NCBI RefSeq assembly: GCF_000282615.1
Contig: NZ_AKIY01000209.1
Span: 1-64,000 of the forward strand
Source: Bradyrhizobium sp. YR681
GTDB lineage: Bacteria > Pseudomonadota > Alphaproteobacteria > Rhizobiales > Xanthobacteraceae
Reading direction: 5' to 3'
DNA length: 64,000 nt
A program made the position numbers and the translations under genes. Positions 57,173 through 64,000 of the stretch are shown here, one piece after another; position 1 is the first letter of the stretch, and every line of letters begins with the position of its first letter. The notes below the pieces were generated by a model that was not told where the DNA came from, ran no database searches, and saw only the letters and a program-made list of their open reading frames with translations.

Positions 57173-58345
57173 ATGCCGATGAGAGCTGTTAAAGTCTTTT
57201 TTTCAATTGTGTTTCTGGCAATTCTGGCCAGCAATATCAGGCTGATCTCGCATTGGAGCGAGAGCCGCGGCGTCTATGACGACATCTGCTATCTCAGGCA
57301 GGCGCATCTGTTCCAGCGCTTCGGCTGGCAGGGGCTCGACACCAGCCTCGCCCGTGAGACCGACGGCTATCTTGCGGCCAGGTTGCGCAGCATCGATTTT
57401 CCGAACTGGAACGAGCCGACCCGGGCGCCCTGCCACACCCAGACCGCCGACGGCAGCAAATGGGTGATGACGCCGCCGCCGGGCACGGGTTTCGCGCTGG
57501 CGCTGTTCCCGGAAGGTTTCCAGGTCGTTCCGCTCTATGCGCTGGCCAATGTGATCATCGCCGGCTTTGCGTTATACGGCCTGTGGCGGGCGCGGGAGCC
57601 CGCGTCGCTGGCGCTTGCCGCAGTGTTCGGCGCCCTCGCGATCACCTTCATGATCAATCCGACCAAGGCGAGCTATTCGATGGCGCCGACCATGGTCGTC
57701 TGCGCGCTGGCGGGCCTGTTTACCGCGCGGCTGTTCGTCGGCGACAACAGGCGCCTGCTGCTGGTCGCGGCGGTCGGGATTCTGCTCGGCCTGTCCGCGA
57801 GCTTCAGGATCGCGAACGTGATTCTGTCGGCGGGCTATTTCCTGTTCTTCGGATTGTCGTTCCTGTTCTGGCGCAGCCGCGAGACCTTCGCCGCAAGCCT
57901 CGTGCTCGGGCTCGCCTTCCTCGCCGGACTGTTCCCCGTGTTCGCGGCGAACCTGGTCAATTCGGGCAACCCGCTGGTCTCGGCCTATGGCGGCCAGGAC
58001 ACGGCCGCGCCGAGCCTCGACCCGGCGGTGCTGCTCGCCTATCTCCGCGACACCCAGTTCCCGTTGATCGTGTTTGCCGGTGTCTGGACCGCGCTGCTGT
58101 GGCGTTTCGCCAACCATGCCGGCGTCAGGCAATTGACGCTGCTGGTCGGCGCCAATCTTGCGCTGAATCTGGCGTTCTTCGCCACGCATCCGGTCTTCAC
58201 GCCGTACTACATCATTCCCGTCCTGATGCTGTCGCTCTGGACCCTGCTGTTCGCGGCCGTGCTCACCCGCGGCCCGCAGGGTTCTGAGGCCCACAAGGCC
58301 GATGGACCGCGGCCCTCCGAGATGTTATCCCGCACCTCGCATTGA
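57173..58345 (+). CDS. Polytopic membrane protein, possible GT-C glycosyltransferase
   Basis: This is a 390-residue protein with about 9 to 10 transmembrane helices. The N-terminal loop after the first helix (SESRGVYDDICYLRQAHLFQRFGWQG) has an acidic DD motif, as in ArnT/GT39- or GT83-type lipid-linked sugar transferases. The rest is helical without other recognisable motifs. It is divergent from the GT2-DUF2304 pair, which would make the lipid-linked sugar donor such an enzyme needs. The start is uncertain (57173 or 57179). Confidence 0.6.
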   Translation: MPMRAVKVFFSIVFLAILASNIRLISHWSESRGVYDDICYLRQAHLFQRFGWQGLDTSLARETDGYLAARLRSIDFPNWNEPTRAPCHTQTADGSKWVMTPPPGTGFALALFPEGFQVVPLYALANVIIAGFALYGLWRAREPASLALAAVFGALAITFMINPTKASYSMAPTMVVCALAGLFTARLFVGDNRRLLLVAAVGILLGLSASFRIANVILSAGYFLFFGLSFLFWRSRETFAASLVLGLAFLAGLFPVFAANLVNSGNPLVSAYGGQDTAAPSLDPAVLLAYLRDTQFPLIVFAGVWTALLWRFANHAGVRQLTLLVGANLALNLAFFATHPVFTPYYIIPVLMLSLWTLLFAAVLTRGPQGSEAHKADGPRPSEMLSRTSH

Positions 58346-58397
58346 CGCGTTTTTTGACGCGAACCTGAAACCACTTCGCTCGAAGACGCATGCCGAC

Positions 58398-58913
58398 ATG
58401 ACCGATCTCTCGCTCACCATCCTTCCCGAGGCCGCCGGCGACGCCCAGGCGATCGAACGGCTGCACGAGCGCACCTTCGGTCCGGGCCGCTTCGTGCTCA
58501 GCGCCTACCGGATCCGCGAGCATGTCGACCATCTGCTCGACGTCTCCTTCACCGCCCGCATCGGCACGCTGCTGGTCGGTTCTGTCAGGCAACTGCCTAT
58601 TATGATCGGCGACACCAGGGCGCTGCTGCTCGGGCCGCTGACCGTCGAGCCGCCGTTCCGCAGCCGCGGCATCGGCCGTCTGTTGATGGAGCGCGCGCTG
58701 AAGGACGCCAAGGCGAAAGGCCACGCCATCGTGCTGCTGGTCGGCGACGAGCCCTATTACAGCCGCGTCGGCTTCAAGCCGGTCGCCAAGGGCCGCGTCA
58801 CCATGCCGGGCCCGGTCGACGCTGCGCGCATCCTGGTGTTCGAGCTCGTCGACGGCGCCTTCGAGGGCGTCTCCGGGCAGGTCGCGCCGGACTGGAGCAA
58901 GGCGCGCGGGTAG
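58398..58913 (+). CDS. GNAT family N-acetyltransferase (1)
   Basis: This is a 171-residue acetyltransferase. The acetyl-CoA pyrophosphate loop is RSRGIGRLLMERAL, with the family ending PYYSRVGFKPV. The substrate is unknown; the group is often annotated as YhbS-like. The ATG at 58398 follows a short gap from the membrane protein gene; no strong ribosome binding site is seen. The gene is followed by a palindromic repeat. Confidence 0.85.
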   Translation: MTDLSLTILPEAAGDAQAIERLHERTFGPGRFVLSAYRIREHVDHLLDVSFTARIGTLLVGSVRQLPIMIGDTRALLLGPLTVEPPFRSRGIGRLLMERALKDAKAKGHAIVLLVGDEPYYSRVGFKPVAKGRVTMPGPVDAARILVFELVDGAFEGVSGQVAPDWSKARG

Positions 58914-58916
58914 CTC

Positions 58917-59003
58917 GTAGCCCGGATGGAGCGAAGCGCAGTCCGGGAAACCTGTCGCTGCAGATGCTCTGCCCCGGATTACGCTACGCTTCATCCGGGC
59001 TAC
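58917..59003. repeat. REP-like palindromic element, family GTAGCCCGGATGGAGC, copy 3
   Basis: This 87-bp element lies between the two GNAT genes, starting 3 bp after the first one's stop codon. It has the same arms as the copies at 13925, 54255 and 59526. Confidence 0.85.
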
Positions 59004-59032
59004 GATGCGGCTTGCCTCAGGGAGTCTCGACA

Positions 59033-59512
59033 ATGCAAGTTCGTCCCGCTGACCCCGCTGAGATCGATCATCTCGCGCAGCTGTGGCACGATGCCTGGCA
59101 TGGATCGCACGCGCATCTTGCGCCGCCCGAACTTGTCCGGCTCCGCACCCTCGCGAACTTTCGCGATCGCCTGGCGGCCATGCTTGCCGATGTCTGCGTC
59201 GTCGGCCCGGCCGGCGCACCGCTCGGCCTGTGCGCCCTCAAGGGCGACGAACTGTACCAGCTGTTCGTGTCGCCAAAGGCGCATGGGACGGGGGTGGCTG
59301 CGGCGCTGATCGCTGATGCCGAGGCACGGCTTGCCGCGCGCGGTGTCGAGCTGGCGTGGCTGGCCTGTGCGGTCGGCAACATGCGCGCGGCGCGGTTCTA
59401 CGAGAAGAGCGGCTGGCGCAACGCCGGCACCTTCGTGATGTTGTCGGAGACCCCGAACGGCCCTTTCCCGGTGGATCAGTGGCGCTTCGAGAAGCAGCTG
59501 ACGCGCGCCTAG
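59033..59512 (+). CDS. GNAT family N-acetyltransferase (2)
   Basis: This is a 159-residue acetyltransferase with the acetyl-CoA loop KAHGTGVAAALIADAEARL and the C-terminal NMRAARFYEKSGWRNAG. It is not closely similar to the preceding GNAT, so this is not a recent duplication. CAGGGAG precedes the ATG at 59033. The substrate is unknown. It is bracketed on both sides by copies of the same palindromic repeat. Confidence 0.87.
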   Translation: MQVRPADPAEIDHLAQLWHDAWHGSHAHLAPPELVRLRTLANFRDRLAAMLADVCVVGPAGAPLGLCALKGDELYQLFVSPKAHGTGVAAALIADAEARLAARGVELAWLACAVGNMRAARFYEKSGWRNAGTFVMLSETPNGPFPVDQWRFEKQLTRA

Positions 59513-59525
59513 GTCTCGGAGACCC

Positions 59526-59611
59526 GTAGCCCGGATGGAGCGAAGCGCAATCCGGCAAACCGCCGCCGCGGATCCACCGTCCCGGATTACGCTACGCTCC
59601 ATCCGGGCTAC
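59526..59611. repeat. REP-like palindromic element, family GTAGCCCGGATGGAGC, copy 4
   Basis: This 86-bp element starts 13 bp after the second GNAT gene. Together with copy 3 it flanks that gene. Confidence 0.85.
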
Positions 59612-59637
59612 AACGCGGCGGTGCCCCATCCTCCGCC

Positions 59638-59721
59638 CATTGCGAGCGCAGCGAAGCAATCCAGAATCTTGCCGCAGCGGCAGCCTGGATTGCTTCGTCG
59701 CAAGAGCTCCTCGCAATGACG
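59638..59721. repeat. Palindromic intergenic repeat (GCGAAGCRATCCAG family), copy 2
   Basis: CATTGCGAG...GCGAAGCAATCCAG pairs with CTGGATTGCTTCG...CTCGCAATG. It shares its inner arms with the element at 10008-10050. Confidence 0.7.
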
Positions 59722-59727
59722 GTGTGT

Positions 59728-59750
59728 GTCGGGGCCCGTTAGGCCCCGAC
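59728..59750 (-). terminator. Hairpin after the TonB receptor gene
   Basis: GTCGGGGCC and GGCCCCGAC are perfect 9-bp arms, 10 bp past the receptor stop codon on the reverse strand. There is no T-tract, so termination is possible but not certain. Confidence 0.45.
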
Positions 59751-59760
59751 CTGATCAAGC

Positions 59761-62118
59761 CTAGAACTTGAAGTTCGCGAACGCCCGCACGCCGATGCCG
59801 GGCATCAGCACCTCGTCCTTGGTGTAGGACACCGAGTTGCGGATGTTCTCGTTGAGGAGATTGTTGCCGACGAGGCCGACCAACATTTCGCGCGCGCCGA
59901 ACGGATTCGGATTGAGCTTGGTCTTGTAGCTGACCTCGGCCTTCAGCAGATTGTAACCTGATGTCGGCGTCTCCGCGATCACGGCGACATTGTTCTGCGC
60001 GAAGGCGTGCAGCAGATTGACCCGCATCAGCCAGTTGTCGTCTCGCCAGAACACGCCGCCGCCCAGCCTGACCGGTGGAATGCGCGGCACGTTGGTGCCG
60101 TCGGTGAAGGTGGCGCGGACCACGTCGAACTGGTTCTCGATGCCCCAGATGCCGCCCTGAAACGCGCCGACATCGAGCTGCGACTGGAATTCGCCGCCGC
60201 GGAAGTTGGCGTTGGCCTGCGAATACACCGCCTGGTTCACTTCGGCGCCCGGCGTGCCGCAGGAGGCAAAGTCGTCGTCGCACATCACGCCGGTGAGGCG
60301 GCGATAGATGAAATTGTCGAAATGCGTGTAGTAGACGGTGGCCTCGAAGCGGAACGGTCCCGTCGCCTTGCGCACGCCGAGCTCGACCGACTTGGCAGTC
60401 TCGATCTTGAGGTTGGGATTGCCGATGTCGAAGGTCGCGGTCGCATCATGCGCGCCGCGCGAGAACAGCTCGGCCGCCTTCGGCGCGCGCTCGACATATT
60501 GCGCGGTGATGCTGCCGACCATGCCGCCCGGCAGGTCCTGCAACAGGCCGATGCTGCCGCTCTTCGGCGTGAAGGACGGGTTGCGCGCGATCGCCGCCTG
60601 CGGCGTGCCGTCGGGCAGATAGTCCGCCGGGAAGTCCGGCGTGGTGCCGTGCAGCTCGACGTGCTCGATGCGGCCGGCGATCTGCGCCCGCGTCTGGTCG
60701 GTGAACTTGAACTCGTTGAAGGCGTAACCGGCAACGCGCGTGCTGTTGTTGGGATCCCACAGGCCGTTGAACAGCGTGCCGGGATTGTCCGGGCTCGGCG
60801 CGCTCAGCTCCTGATGACCGACCTGGAAACCCAGCGCCGTCGTTACCTCGGCGAAGCGCGCGTTGAACGGCATCAGCTGCACCTCGGTGCGGATCTCCTG
60901 CTCCTTGTTGGTGAAGGTCTGCCGCACGCCGTCGCTGGTGAGGTCGGCGGGATCGGCAAGGCCGATCTCGTTGTGCCGGTAGTCGGTCGCGCCGGCCCAG
61001 AAGCGGACGGTGTCGATCGCGGCCGCGTCGGGGTGGTATTCGCCCTTGACGTTGATCTTGGTCTGGTGGCCGTCGATCCGCGTGTGGTGGTCGGCGCCGT
61101 CGATGCCGGGGATGTGGTAGAGCGCGTCGTTCTGCGTGATCGACGCGCCGATATAGCCGCCCTGGAAGAAGTAGGAGCCGCCGATCGATGCGCCGTCCGA
61201 GCGCGTCGCCGAGTTCGGCTGGCGGCCGTTCACGGGTCGCGACTGGTCGTTCAGGTAGGGGTAGCTCGGAATCGCATAGTCCGAAGTGGTGCGGCCATAG
61301 GCGTCGGCATGGAAGGCGAAATTGCCGCCGCCGGTGTCGAGCAGCACGCCGCTTTCGATGCCGCGATCGACCGAAGAAAACGCGGTGCGCGTTTCGGCGG
61401 TGACGCAAGGCGAGGTCGCAGCTGTCGCCAGCGGCGCCTTGGTCGGCAGGCCGTAAGCCTGGAACGACGGCGCGCAGGACGGCAGCGCATCCGGAATCCG
61501 GTTGTTGGTGGCGCTGACGACGCCGCCGATCGAGGTCGAGCCATAGCGCAGCGCGGCCGGCCCGCGCACCACCTCGACCTGGTTGGTCGCGAGCGGATCG
61601 ATCGGGACGAAATGATCCTCGCCGAGGTCGGAGGCACCGCCGGAATTGGTGCCGTTCTCGACGATGCCGACGCGGTTGACGTCGAGGCCCCGGATGATCG
61701 GCCGGCTGGAGGCGCCGGGCGCAAAGCTCGAGCCGGTGATGCCGGGTTTCGAGAACAGGAGATCGCCGAGCTGGCCGCCGCCCTCGCGGCGGATCTCCTC
61801 GTTCGGCACCACCGTGACGGTGGCGAACTGGTTGGTGACGACAGGCAGCACGCCCTGCTGGGGTGCTGCGGCCGGGGCCGCTGCCGGCGTCGCTTCCGCC
61901 GTGCGTTGCTGGCTGCGCACCCGCGCGGTTCGCGTGGCGCGGACCGGGCTGCGGGTCGGCACCACTGCTCTGCGCACGATGGGGCTCGGGGCCGTCACGG
62001 TGACGGAGGGGAGCTCGGTCGACGATTTGTCTTCCGCGCGCGCCGATGTGGCGGCGGCGCCGAGCACGAGCAGGCTCGCTCCGGCGAGACGCTGCACGCG
62101 TCGCAATTCAAATGACAT
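59761..62118 (-). CDS. TonB-dependent outer-membrane receptor, ZnuD-like
   Basis: This is a 785-residue receptor. The signal peptide (about 1-28) is followed by a Pro/Ala/Arg-rich linker and a plug domain (ATVTVVPNEEIRREGGGQLGDLLFSKPGITGSSFAPGASSRPIIRGLDVNRVGIVENG). The segment SDLGEDHFVPIDPLATNQVEVVRGPAALRYGS.SIGGVVSATNNRIP closely follows the zinc receptor ZnuD pattern. A 22-strand barrel follows, ending in Phe (ANFKF). It lies 154 bp downstream of a DUF2946 gene that has a Zur box, so zinc import is likely. Confidence 0.85.
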   Translation of the reverse strand: MSFELRRVQRLAGASLLVLGAAATSARAEDKSSTELPSVTVTAPSPIVRRAVVPTRSPVRATRTARVRSQQRTAEATPAAAPAAAPQQGVLPVVTNQFATVTVVPNEEIRREGGGQLGDLLFSKPGITGSSFAPGASSRPIIRGLDVNRVGIVENGTNSGGASDLGEDHFVPIDPLATNQVEVVRGPAALRYGSTSIGGVVSATNNRIPDALPSCAPSFQAYGLPTKAPLATAATSPCVTAETRTAFSSVDRGIESGVLLDTGGGNFAFHADAYGRTTSDYAIPSYPYLNDQSRPVNGRQPNSATRSDGASIGGSYFFQGGYIGASITQNDALYHIPGIDGADHHTRIDGHQTKINVKGEYHPDAAAIDTVRFWAGATDYRHNEIGLADPADLTSDGVRQTFTNKEQEIRTEVQLMPFNARFAEVTTALGFQVGHQELSAPSPDNPGTLFNGLWDPNNSTRVAGYAFNEFKFTDQTRAQIAGRIEHVELHGTTPDFPADYLPDGTPQAAIARNPSFTPKSGSIGLLQDLPGGMVGSITAQYVERAPKAAELFSRGAHDATATFDIGNPNLKIETAKSVELGVRKATGPFRFEATVYYTHFDNFIYRRLTGVMCDDDFASCGTPGAEVNQAVYSQANANFRGGEFQSQLDVGAFQGGIWGIENQFDVVRATFTDGTNVPRIPPVRLGGGVFWRDDNWLMRVNLLHAFAQNNVAVIAETPTSGYNLLKAEVSYKTKLNPNPFGAREMLVGLVGNNLLNENIRNSVSYTKDEVLMPGIGVRAFANFKF

Positions 62119-62272
62119 GGTCCTGATTCCAGTCAGGCGCCGTCCGCGTGCTTGTTTGATGATCGGGGGCGGCCTGCCGTCGCTGCGCGACGGAATTCGA
62201 CTTCAACTTCTCCCGGGCGATCGTCCGCGCGTGTGGCGCGGCGAGCCGGGCGTGATCAAGCGACGTTGGAAG

Positions 62273-62677
62273 TCAGGATGCTGGAGGGGCGCGCGGCTGG
62301 AACGCCGTGCCGGCCGATCTCAGATGGACGAATTCTGCATCGGTGGTGAGCTGGAGCAGCTCGATGGCCTGCGGCAGCTGTAGAAGCGGCGGTGTCGCGA
62401 ACAGGACGGTGCCCGCCATCGCGACCAAGGCGCAGATCGCGCAATTGTCCTCGCCCGGCTGCTCCCGGTCGGGACTTGCGGGCGATTGCTTCTGGACCGT
62501 GGCGCGGTCGGTCGAAGCAACGCCGTTGCCGCCGTCGGTCTGCTGAAGCGAGGCCGCCGCGAGGGGAGCGGCTTGGGCGAACCAGTGGCTATGGCCGAAG
62601 GTCAGCGCGAACTGCACCAGCATCGCGAACAACGCGAGCCGGGCGCCGTGCCTGATATTCGATCGGAACCACTTCAT
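62273..62677 (-). CDS. DUF2946-like small exported protein of the Zur operon
   Basis: This is a 134-residue protein with an N-terminal hydrophobic signal or anchor (GARLALFAMLVQFALTFGHSHWF), then HSH (His29, His31), a disordered middle, CAIC (Cys79, Cys82) in DNCAICALVAMAG, and a second hydrophobic segment. His/Cys pairs of this sort suit metal binding. It matches the DUF2946 pattern seen beside metal receptors. The start at 62677 (MKWFRSN) is preferred to 62821, which would run through the Zur box. Confidence 0.7.
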   Translation of the reverse strand: MKWFRSNIRHGARLALFAMLVQFALTFGHSHWFAQAAPLAAASLQQTDGGNGVASTDRATVQKQSPASPDREQPGEDNCAICALVAMAGTVLFATPPLLQLPQAIELLQLTTDAEFVHLRSAGTAFQPRAPPAS

Positions 62678-62723
62678 CTGGAAACGCCACCCCGCATCGC
62701 GAGGCGCCGATCCCCTCGGCGTT

Positions 62724-62746
62724 CGCGATGTTATAATGTAACATCG
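62724..62746. promoter_or_regulatory. Zur box
   Basis: GCGATGTTA-TAATG-TAACATCGC has exact 9-bp inverted arms and matches the Zur consensus built on TGTTATA-N-TATAACA. It lies 46 bp upstream of the DUF2946 start. Zinc-loaded Zur would repress the operon. Confidence 0.8.
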
Positions 62747-62907
62747 CAGGAACGTTCCGCGGATGTCAACGGCGGTCAGGCGATCTCGTGCGTGTAGCCC
62801 CGCGATGTGTCGTTCGGGCAACTAGCCGAGATGACCGACGCTCGCCTTGATTGCGTTCCTCAAGAAAACGCACGACTCTTGGGTCCATCGCCTTGAAATG
62901 TCGCACT

Positions 62908-62923
62908 ATAAACTATAGTTTAT
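62908..62923. promoter_or_regulatory. Operator/promoter palindrome of the RelE-Xre toxin-antitoxin pair
   Basis: ATAAACTATAGTTTAT is a perfect 16-bp palindrome ending 18 bp before the toxin GTG. It contains a TATAGT-like -10, so the antitoxin bound here would block transcription, as is usual for these pairs. Confidence 0.7.
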
Positions 62924-62941
62924 GGAACTAGAGAAGCGCTG

Positions 62942-63376
62942 GTGCGTATTTTCAAGACCAAAACTCTCGCGAAGTTTACCCGCCAGAATGGCATCAGCGA
63001 TGCGGCCCTTGTAGATGCCGTTGACCGTGCCAAGCGTGGCCTAATCGACGCTGATCTCGGCGGCAAGGTCATCAAGCAACGGGTCGCTCGTCCGGGGCAA
63101 GGCAGGAGAGGGGGATTTCGGATGCTGATCGGATTCGGCTCTGATCGCGCCGTCTACCTCTTTGCCTTCGCAAAAAACGAGCGCGAGAACATTGGCAGCG
63201 GTGAGCTGCTCACGCTGCGTGAAATCGCAGCCTCGTTTTTGGACGCGTACAAAAAGAGTATCGACCAAGCGTTAAGCGACGGAACTTTAATCGAGGTGCA
63301 CAATGGTAACAACAAAAGCAAAGAAGAAGGCAAAGACCAGTCGTCTCGCAAAGGAGTTGCTGGAAACGGCGAATGA
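62942..63376 (+). CDS. RelE/HigB-like toxin (PF06296 type)
   Basis: This is a 144-residue protein. The first 110 residues match the PF06296 RelE-like family (FKTKTLAKFTRQNGISDAALVDAVDRAKRGLIDADLGGKVIKQRVARPGQGRRGGFRMLIGFGSDRAVYLFAFAKNERENI). Such toxins cleave ribosome-bound mRNA. It starts at a GTG 18 bp after the palindromic operator. The frame runs about 25 residues past the normal family end as a polar tail that overlaps the antitoxin gene by 74 bp. The toxin-first order is typical of higBA pairs. Confidence 0.85.
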   Translation: MRIFKTKTLAKFTRQNGISDAALVDAVDRAKRGLIDADLGGKVIKQRVARPGQGRRGGFRMLIGFGSDRAVYLFAFAKNERENIGSGELLTLREIAASFLDAYKKSIDQALSDGTLIEVHNGNNKSKEEGKDQSSRKGVAGNGE

Positions 63377-63659
63377 TCTGCAGAAGAGCGGTCTGCTGAC
63401 GAAGGCGGCACGCGACAAGATTACCATGCGACATCTCGGAGCCTCCGATATCCCCGCCGCGGTCACGGCGAAAATTTCGGGTGCTGACATAAGGGCAATC
63501 CGCGAGGCGGCAAAACTGAGCCAAGCGGTTTTCGCCCGCTACCTCAACGTAACGGCTGGCTACGTGTCACAGATCGAACGCGGCGACAAACATCCTACTG
63601 GCCCCGCCCTGGTGCTGCTTAACGTGATCCGTCGTAAAGGCATTGAGGCAATCCTCTAA
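63303..63659 (+). CDS. Xre-type antitoxin (HigA-like)
   Basis: This is a 118-residue protein. The N-terminus is Lys-rich (TTKAKKKAKTSRLAKELLETANDLQKSG), and the helix-turn-helix is ADIRAIREAAKLSQAVFARYLNVTAGYVSQIERGDKHPTGPALVLLNVIRRKG. It neutralises the toxin encoded just upstream and binds the operator. GAGG lies 8 bp before its ATG, inside the toxin reading frame. Confidence 0.88.
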   Translation: MVTTKAKKKAKTSRLAKELLETANDLQKSGLLTKAARDKITMRHLGASDIPAAVTAKISGADIRAIREAAKLSQAVFARYLNVTAGYVSQIERGDKHPTGPALVLLNVIRRKGIEAIL

Positions 63660-63718
63660 GCAGCGAAACGCACCGCCGCTGCGGCGCTAGGCAGATCCCG
63701 TCCCAGTACGCCTCAGAA

Positions 63719-64000
63719 TCACCGCCCCTCGCGCACCCAGGTCGCCGCAAACGCGCCGAGCAGCAGCAAGAGGCCGATCAGGCCGGCGAAGATCGGCAGC
63801 ACGCCGACGCCCTTGACGACGCTGGCGTCGCGCATCCGCACGCCCATCCAGCCGTCGCCGGCGAAGGTGCTCACCGAGCGCACCGGCACGATGCGCGGCA
63901 GCTCGACGCTGGAGCCGCTGGCGACGCGCACGGCGTTGCCGCCGGTTGCCTGCGTCAGCGGCTTCAGGGTTTCGGTGGTGGAGGTGACTTCCGAAAACTC
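63719..64000 (-). CDS. C-terminal part of a membrane protein, truncated by the window edge
   Basis: The open frame continues to base 64000, so only the last 93 codons are seen. The sequence ends in one transmembrane helix (VGVLPIFAGLIGLLLLLGAFAATWVREGR) preceded by a likely periplasmic stretch (LPRIVPVRSVSTFAGDGWMGVRMRDASVVKG). The start GTG at 63931 is internal. I cannot name the family from this piece; it looks like the end of a large VWA/amidotransferase-like membrane protein of the kind found beside MoxR ATPases in rhizobia. Confidence 0.6.
   Translation of the reverse strand, partial: EFSEVTSTTETLKPLTQATGGNAVRVASGSSVELPRIVPVRSVSTFAGDGWMGVRMRDASVVKGVGVLPIFAGLIGLLLLLGAFAATWVREGR

Noticed and set aside
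58398..59512. Tandem GNAT genes considered as a recent duplication
   Set aside because: The two proteins share only the family acetyl-CoA motif, not overall sequence; the duplicated sequence is the palindromic repeat between and after them.
60007..62115. 702-codon forward frame opposite the TonB receptor
   Set aside because: The receptor on the other strand has plug and barrel signatures and a terminal Phe; the forward frame is compositionally biased noise.

Overview
The window is GC-rich, densely coding chromosomal DNA of an alphaproteobacterium in the Bradyrhizobium/Rhizobiales range. The evidence for this is the complete glpD-glpSTPQUV-type glycerol operon with a DUF2160 subunit, a small DUF3551 secreted protein, a DUF4170 protein after isocitrate lyase, a perfect EcfG-type stress promoter, and several families of palindromic intergenic repeats. 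No rRNA, tRNA, CRISPR array, prophage or intact insertion sequence is visible. The placement is inferred from gene content, not from a database search.

Layout: 0-4.5 kb holds an OmpA-like protein divergent from a secreted caspase-fold protein (two CRP-like sites lie between them), a Met-rich secreted peptide and a YcaQ-like DNA repair glycosylase. 4.5-8.5 kb holds an NAD-dependent dehydrogenase divergent from its likely LacI repressor (two matching palindromic operators), a DUF2809 membrane protein and an MFS importer. 8.8-13.9 kb is an RND efflux pair with a TetR regulator. 14-21.9 kb is a lipid block: flavin reductase, the overlapping fadE-fadA-fadJ-type genes for beta-oxidation, a CarF/TMEM189-like lipid desaturase and an acyl-CoA thioesterase. 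22-33.3 kb holds a stress-promoter small gene, an NTF2-like protein, a HAD phosphatase, glpR, a Phd/PIN toxin-antitoxin pair, then glpD and the glycerol ABC importer glpSTPQUV, closed by a strong terminator.

33.6-42.1 kb is a self-contained catabolic cluster of uncertain substrate. It encodes a D-2-hydroxyacid-type FAD dehydrogenase, a Tat-exported binding protein, an ABC ATPase, a fused double-domain permease, a DapA-family lyase, an IclR regulator and an FMN L-2-hydroxyacid oxidase, and it is also closed by a terminator. 42-49.8 kb is a mix of stand-alone genes: ene-reductase, DUF1993, MltB-like transglycosylase, HtpX, a TPR protein, a Lys/Ala-tailed small protein, DUF3551 and a secreted zincin-like protein. 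49.9-53.5 kb has an ScfR/RamB-like regulator divergent from isocitrate lyase. 53.7-59.5 kb holds a metallophosphoesterase, a Nudix hydrolase, a GT2 glycosyltransferase with a DUF2304 partner, a polytopic membrane protein and two GNAT acetyltransferases.

59.8-62.8 kb is a probable zinc-uptake operon: a DUF2946 protein and a ZnuD-like TonB receptor behind a near-ideal Zur box. 62.9-63.7 kb is a RelE/Xre toxin-antitoxin pair with overlapping reading frames. The window ends inside the C-terminus of a membrane protein.

The most notable points are the asymmetric, complementary degeneracy of the two glycerol ABC ATPases, the CarF-like desaturase beside beta-oxidation genes, the Zur-box operon, the two-enantiomer hydroxyacid cluster, and several clean palindromic operators that pair with neighbouring regulators.
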